Origin: Candidatus Zixiibacteriota bacterium
Lineage (GTDB): Bacteria > Zixibacteria > MSB-5A5 > GN15 > PGXB01
Assembly (NCBI GenBank): GCA_024230695.1
Contig: JAAERC010001226.1
Span: 1-7,470, forward strand
Direction: 5' to 3'
Length of the DNA stretch: 7,470 nucleotides
The position numbers and the translations under genes are program-made. The notes under the pieces are model-generated. The model did no database searches, was not told the DNA's origin, and saw only the letters and a list, made by a program, of their open reading frames with translations. Positions within the stretch are counted from its first letter, which is position 1. Every line of letters starts with the position of its first letter. Shown here piece after piece: positions 5,959-7,470 of the stretch.

Positions 5959-6050
5959 CCAAAAAATCTCTCAAAGAGTTTTTGGATAATCACGAATATT
6001 TTCAATTGTATACAAATCTAAATTTAATTTATAAATCGGAGGACTTGTGA
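5952..6050 (+). CDS. Possible small ORF (32 codons) overlapping the next start, doubtful
   Basis: ATG at 5952 opens 32 codons ending in TGA at 6048-6050, whose last base is the first base of the following gene's ATG. The peptide (MLTKKSLKEFLDNHEYFQLY then a short tail) is charged, without signal peptide or known motif. No ribosome site precedes it, so it would need reinitiation from the preceding short frame. The geometry suits translational coupling, but the AT-rich sequence makes a chance frame quite possible. Confidence 0.2.
   Translation: MLTKKSLKEFLDNHEYFQLYTNLNLIYKSEDL
5959..5985. repeat. A/T-rich hairpin upstream of the secreted-protein gene
   Basis: CCAAAAA (5959-5965) plus CTC (5968-5970) pairs with GAG (5976-5978) plus TTTTTGG (5979-5985), leaving a 2-base bulge and a TCAAA loop. 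It lies 64 bases before the ATG at 6050. As RNA it would form a moderate stem; no clear U-tract follows, so I do not call it a terminator. Confidence 0.35.
6038..6042 (+). promoter_or_regulatory. Ribosome binding site GGAGG that fixes the start at 6050
   Basis: GGAGG at 6038-6042 lies seven bases before ATG 6050-6052. This is the strongest Shine-Dalgarno match in the window, and it decides the start of a gene that has no stop within the window. Confidence 0.8.
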
Positions 6051-7470
6051 TGAACAGAAAACTTCTGTTAATGTCAATCGGACTGATTTTTTTACTGACT
6101 ATAGCTATTATCGCCGCATCAGGGGAGAGGCGAGGTGAAGCTATCAAAGTAGAGATCATTCCCGGAAGCATGCAATTGGATACGGATAGGGCCGCATGCC
6201 AAATGTATAAATTTGATCCTAATACAACCAGTATTACTTATCTAACAGGGTATGGAAATGGAGATGGGATTGTCACTTATTTTGATCCAACTGACGCCGC
6301 GGCCAATGGATGTGGAGTAGCGGCTGTCTATCCATTTGAGATCAGCTCTTTAACATTTATGCTATGGAATCAAGATGGGGCCGTTTGGCCTGTTGGAATT
6401 GATGTCGTTGTATATGACCTGGCCACGCCGGGTGATCCATGTGGAGGTCCGGGAGCATTATTGTGTAGCGAAACGGTTTCTTGTGATTTAGCCACTTTTG
6501 GCGGCACTTTTGGCACAGTGACTTTCTCATCCCCATGCTGCGTAAGCGGTCCATTTTATATTGGGATTCACTATAATGATGCCGGTTCAAGTACTACTTT
6601 TCCAGGATTTGTCTCAGATGCTTCCGATATAGCACCGGCACCTGTCTTATGTGATCTCTGGGATATGTATTTGGGTGGAAGTTGGACAGAATGGTATTCG
6701 GCAGGATGGGGTGACCCTCCTCCAAATTATTTATTATATGCTGTCGACGGCGAGACCGAATCAGCGGTTTGTGATGACGATCCTTGGGCACATCATAAAA
6801 TGCATTGGCCGCAGCTTCCCGATGAAGATGGCTGGGATGTGCATGTTGATATGCCTATGTTTCTCGCCGATGACTGGACTTGTTCTGAAACTGGCCCGAT
6901 TACCGATATTCATTGGTGGGGTTCATGGCTTGATGAGCAAGAAGGTGTCATTAATGAGTTTATAATTAACATCTGGGCTGATGTCCCGGCTGATCCCCTT
7001 GATCCGATGTCTTATAGTCATCCCGGTGTGCATTTGCATTCAATAAATGCTCCGGCCGGATCTTTTGCAATTACTCCGCTGATGCCGGAAGAGCCGACTA
7101 TGTTTGAAGATTGGTATGATCCATCAGCACCACTTGTAATAGTTGATGATCATCAAGAGTATTTCCGTTACGATCTGATTTTGGATGAAATAGATTTCTT
7201 TGATCAGGTCGAAGGAACGGTATATTGGCTCAGTATCGAATGCCTTGTTGAAGATGATGGATTAGGAAAACAATGGGGATGGAAAAATACTCAAGACCAT
7301 CATCTGGATGATGCCGTTTATTATGACGGACAGGATGGCTGGGTCGAGATTTATGAATATGCCGATACGCTCAAAAATTGGTTTGAGATTCAAATTGATC
7401 CAACCGGAGCATTTGTAAATGGTGTTGGAATTGGTGCATATATGGATCCAACCGAGCCGCCAATTTATCC
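6050..7470 (+). CDS. Large secreted protein with two beta-rich domains, C-terminus beyond window
   Basis: The frame from ATG 6050 stays open for 473 codons to the window edge. Residues 1-24 form a signal peptide (MNRKLLLMSIGLIFLLTIAI, then IAAS). Residues about 45-235 form a Cys-rich beta domain (GNGDGIVTYFDP, VYPFEISSLTFMLWNQDG, GIDVVVYDLATPGDPCGGPG, PFYIGIHYND), with cysteines at 50, 88, 131, 139, 145, 163, 164 and 201. Residues about 241-470 form a second domain rich in Trp, His and Asp (HKMHWPQLPD, FLADDWTCSETGPITDIHWWGSW, INEFIINIWADVPAD, SYSHPGVHL). It resembles a domain of unknown function frequent in secreted planctomycete and candidate-phylum proteins, perhaps DUF7901, named from memory only. 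Related proteins often end in a dockerin, FlgD-like or Por sorting module, which would lie outside the window. The protein is strongly acidic. A surface or matrix role is inference; no enzymatic motif is visible. Confidence 0.85.
   Translation, partial: MNRKLLLMSIGLIFLLTIAIIAASGERRGEAIKVEIIPGSMQLDTDRAACQMYKFDPNTTSITYLTGYGNGDGIVTYFDPTDAAANGCGVAAVYPFEISSLTFMLWNQDGAVWPVGIDVVVYDLATPGDPCGGPGALLCSETVSCDLATFGGTFGTVTFSSPCCVSGPFYIGIHYNDAGSSTTFPGFVSDASDIAPAPVLCDLWDMYLGGSWTEWYSAGWGDPPPNYLLYAVDGETESAVCDDDPWAHHKMHWPQLPDEDGWDVHVDMPMFLADDWTCSETGPITDIHWWGSWLDEQEGVINEFIINIWADVPADPLDPMSYSHPGVHLHSINAPAGSFAITPLMPEEPTMFEDWYDPSAPLVIVDDHQEYFRYDLILDEIDFFDQVEGTVYWLSIECLVEDDGLGKQWGWKNTQDHHLDDAVYYDGQDGWVEIYEYADTLKNWFEIQIDPTGAFVNGVGIGAYMDPTEPPIY

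Larger units (their letters stand above)
5568..6049 (+). other. 482-bp intergenic leader region of the secreted-protein gene
   Basis: This stretch has no convincing full-length gene on either strand. In order it holds the weak terminator of the upstream operon, a strong-looking promoter inside an inverted repeat (5751-5779), a perfect 8-bp hairpin (5814-5832), two short overlapping reading frames (5851-6050), an A/T hairpin (5959-5985) and a GGAGG ribosome site (6038-6042). From the predicted start near 5786 the transcript leader would be about 264 bases, long enough for RNA-based control. I recognise no known riboswitch class in it. Confidence 0.6.

Noticed and set aside
5568..6049. tRNA, CRISPR repeats or a known riboswitch in the long intergenic region
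   Set aside because: No cloverleaf arms, no regularly spaced repeats and no conserved core of a riboswitch class I know could be seen.
5971..6171. Minus-strand 66-codon frame opposite the start of the secreted protein
   Set aside because: It overlaps the signal-peptide region of a well-supported gene and has no ribosome site or protein-like pattern. It is an antisense shadow.
6357..6965. Frames of 65-104 codons on both strands inside the secreted-protein gene
   Set aside because: The plus-strand frame at 6050-7470 has a signal peptide, a strong ribosome site and family-like motifs across this region. The others are out-of-frame shadows.

Overview
The window looks like chromosomal DNA from an uncultured, AT-rich, Gram-negative (diderm) bacterium. 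Three things point to an outer membrane with lipopolysaccharide: a porin-like protein, a lipid A-type acyltransferase and a glycosyltransferase family 9 (heptosyltransferase) gene. A large secreted protein at the right edge, with Cys/Trp/Asp-rich beta domains, resembles proteins I associate with candidate phyla of the FCB superphylum such as Zixibacteria. That placement is an inference from protein style, not a phylogenetic result.

Layout. Positions 1-453 (minus strand) hold the N-terminal part of a signal-peptide porin, with a plausible promoter at 492-519. A rho-independent terminator (580-609) ends the next minus-strand unit. That unit is a two-gene operon: a TetR-type regulator (1907-2542), then 13 bp later a secreted aspartyl-protease-fold protein with a C-terminal PDZ domain (637-1893). 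The regulator's upstream region carries a TATAAT box followed by a near-palindrome (2563-2579), suggesting autoregulation.

From 2675 the plus strand carries a compact three-gene unit. It encodes a membrane-anchored gluzincin metallopeptidase (2675-3664), an LpxL/HtrB-family acyltransferase overlapping it by about 23 bp (3642-4523), and a GT9 glycosyltransferase 12 bp downstream (4536-5567). A weak hairpin plus T-rich tail (5580-5610) probably ends it. The last two genes fit lipid A and LPS core assembly at the inner membrane. The role of the peptidase in that unit is unknown.

Positions 5568-6049 form a 482-bp region without a convincing large gene. It holds a near-consensus sigma70-type promoter (TTGACA, 17 bp, TATAAA) whose -35 box lies inside a 16-bp inverted repeat. 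Downstream are a perfect 8-bp hairpin and two short overlapping reading frames that run into the next start codon. That next gene (6050 to the window edge) is an open frame of 473 codons with a signal peptide, a Cys-rich N-terminal beta domain and a second Trp/Asp-rich domain. It continues beyond the window.

I see no CRISPR array, transposase, tRNA, rRNA, phage gene or recognisable defence system. The most interesting points are the altered catalytic motifs of the PDZ protease and the elaborate leader of the secreted protein gene.
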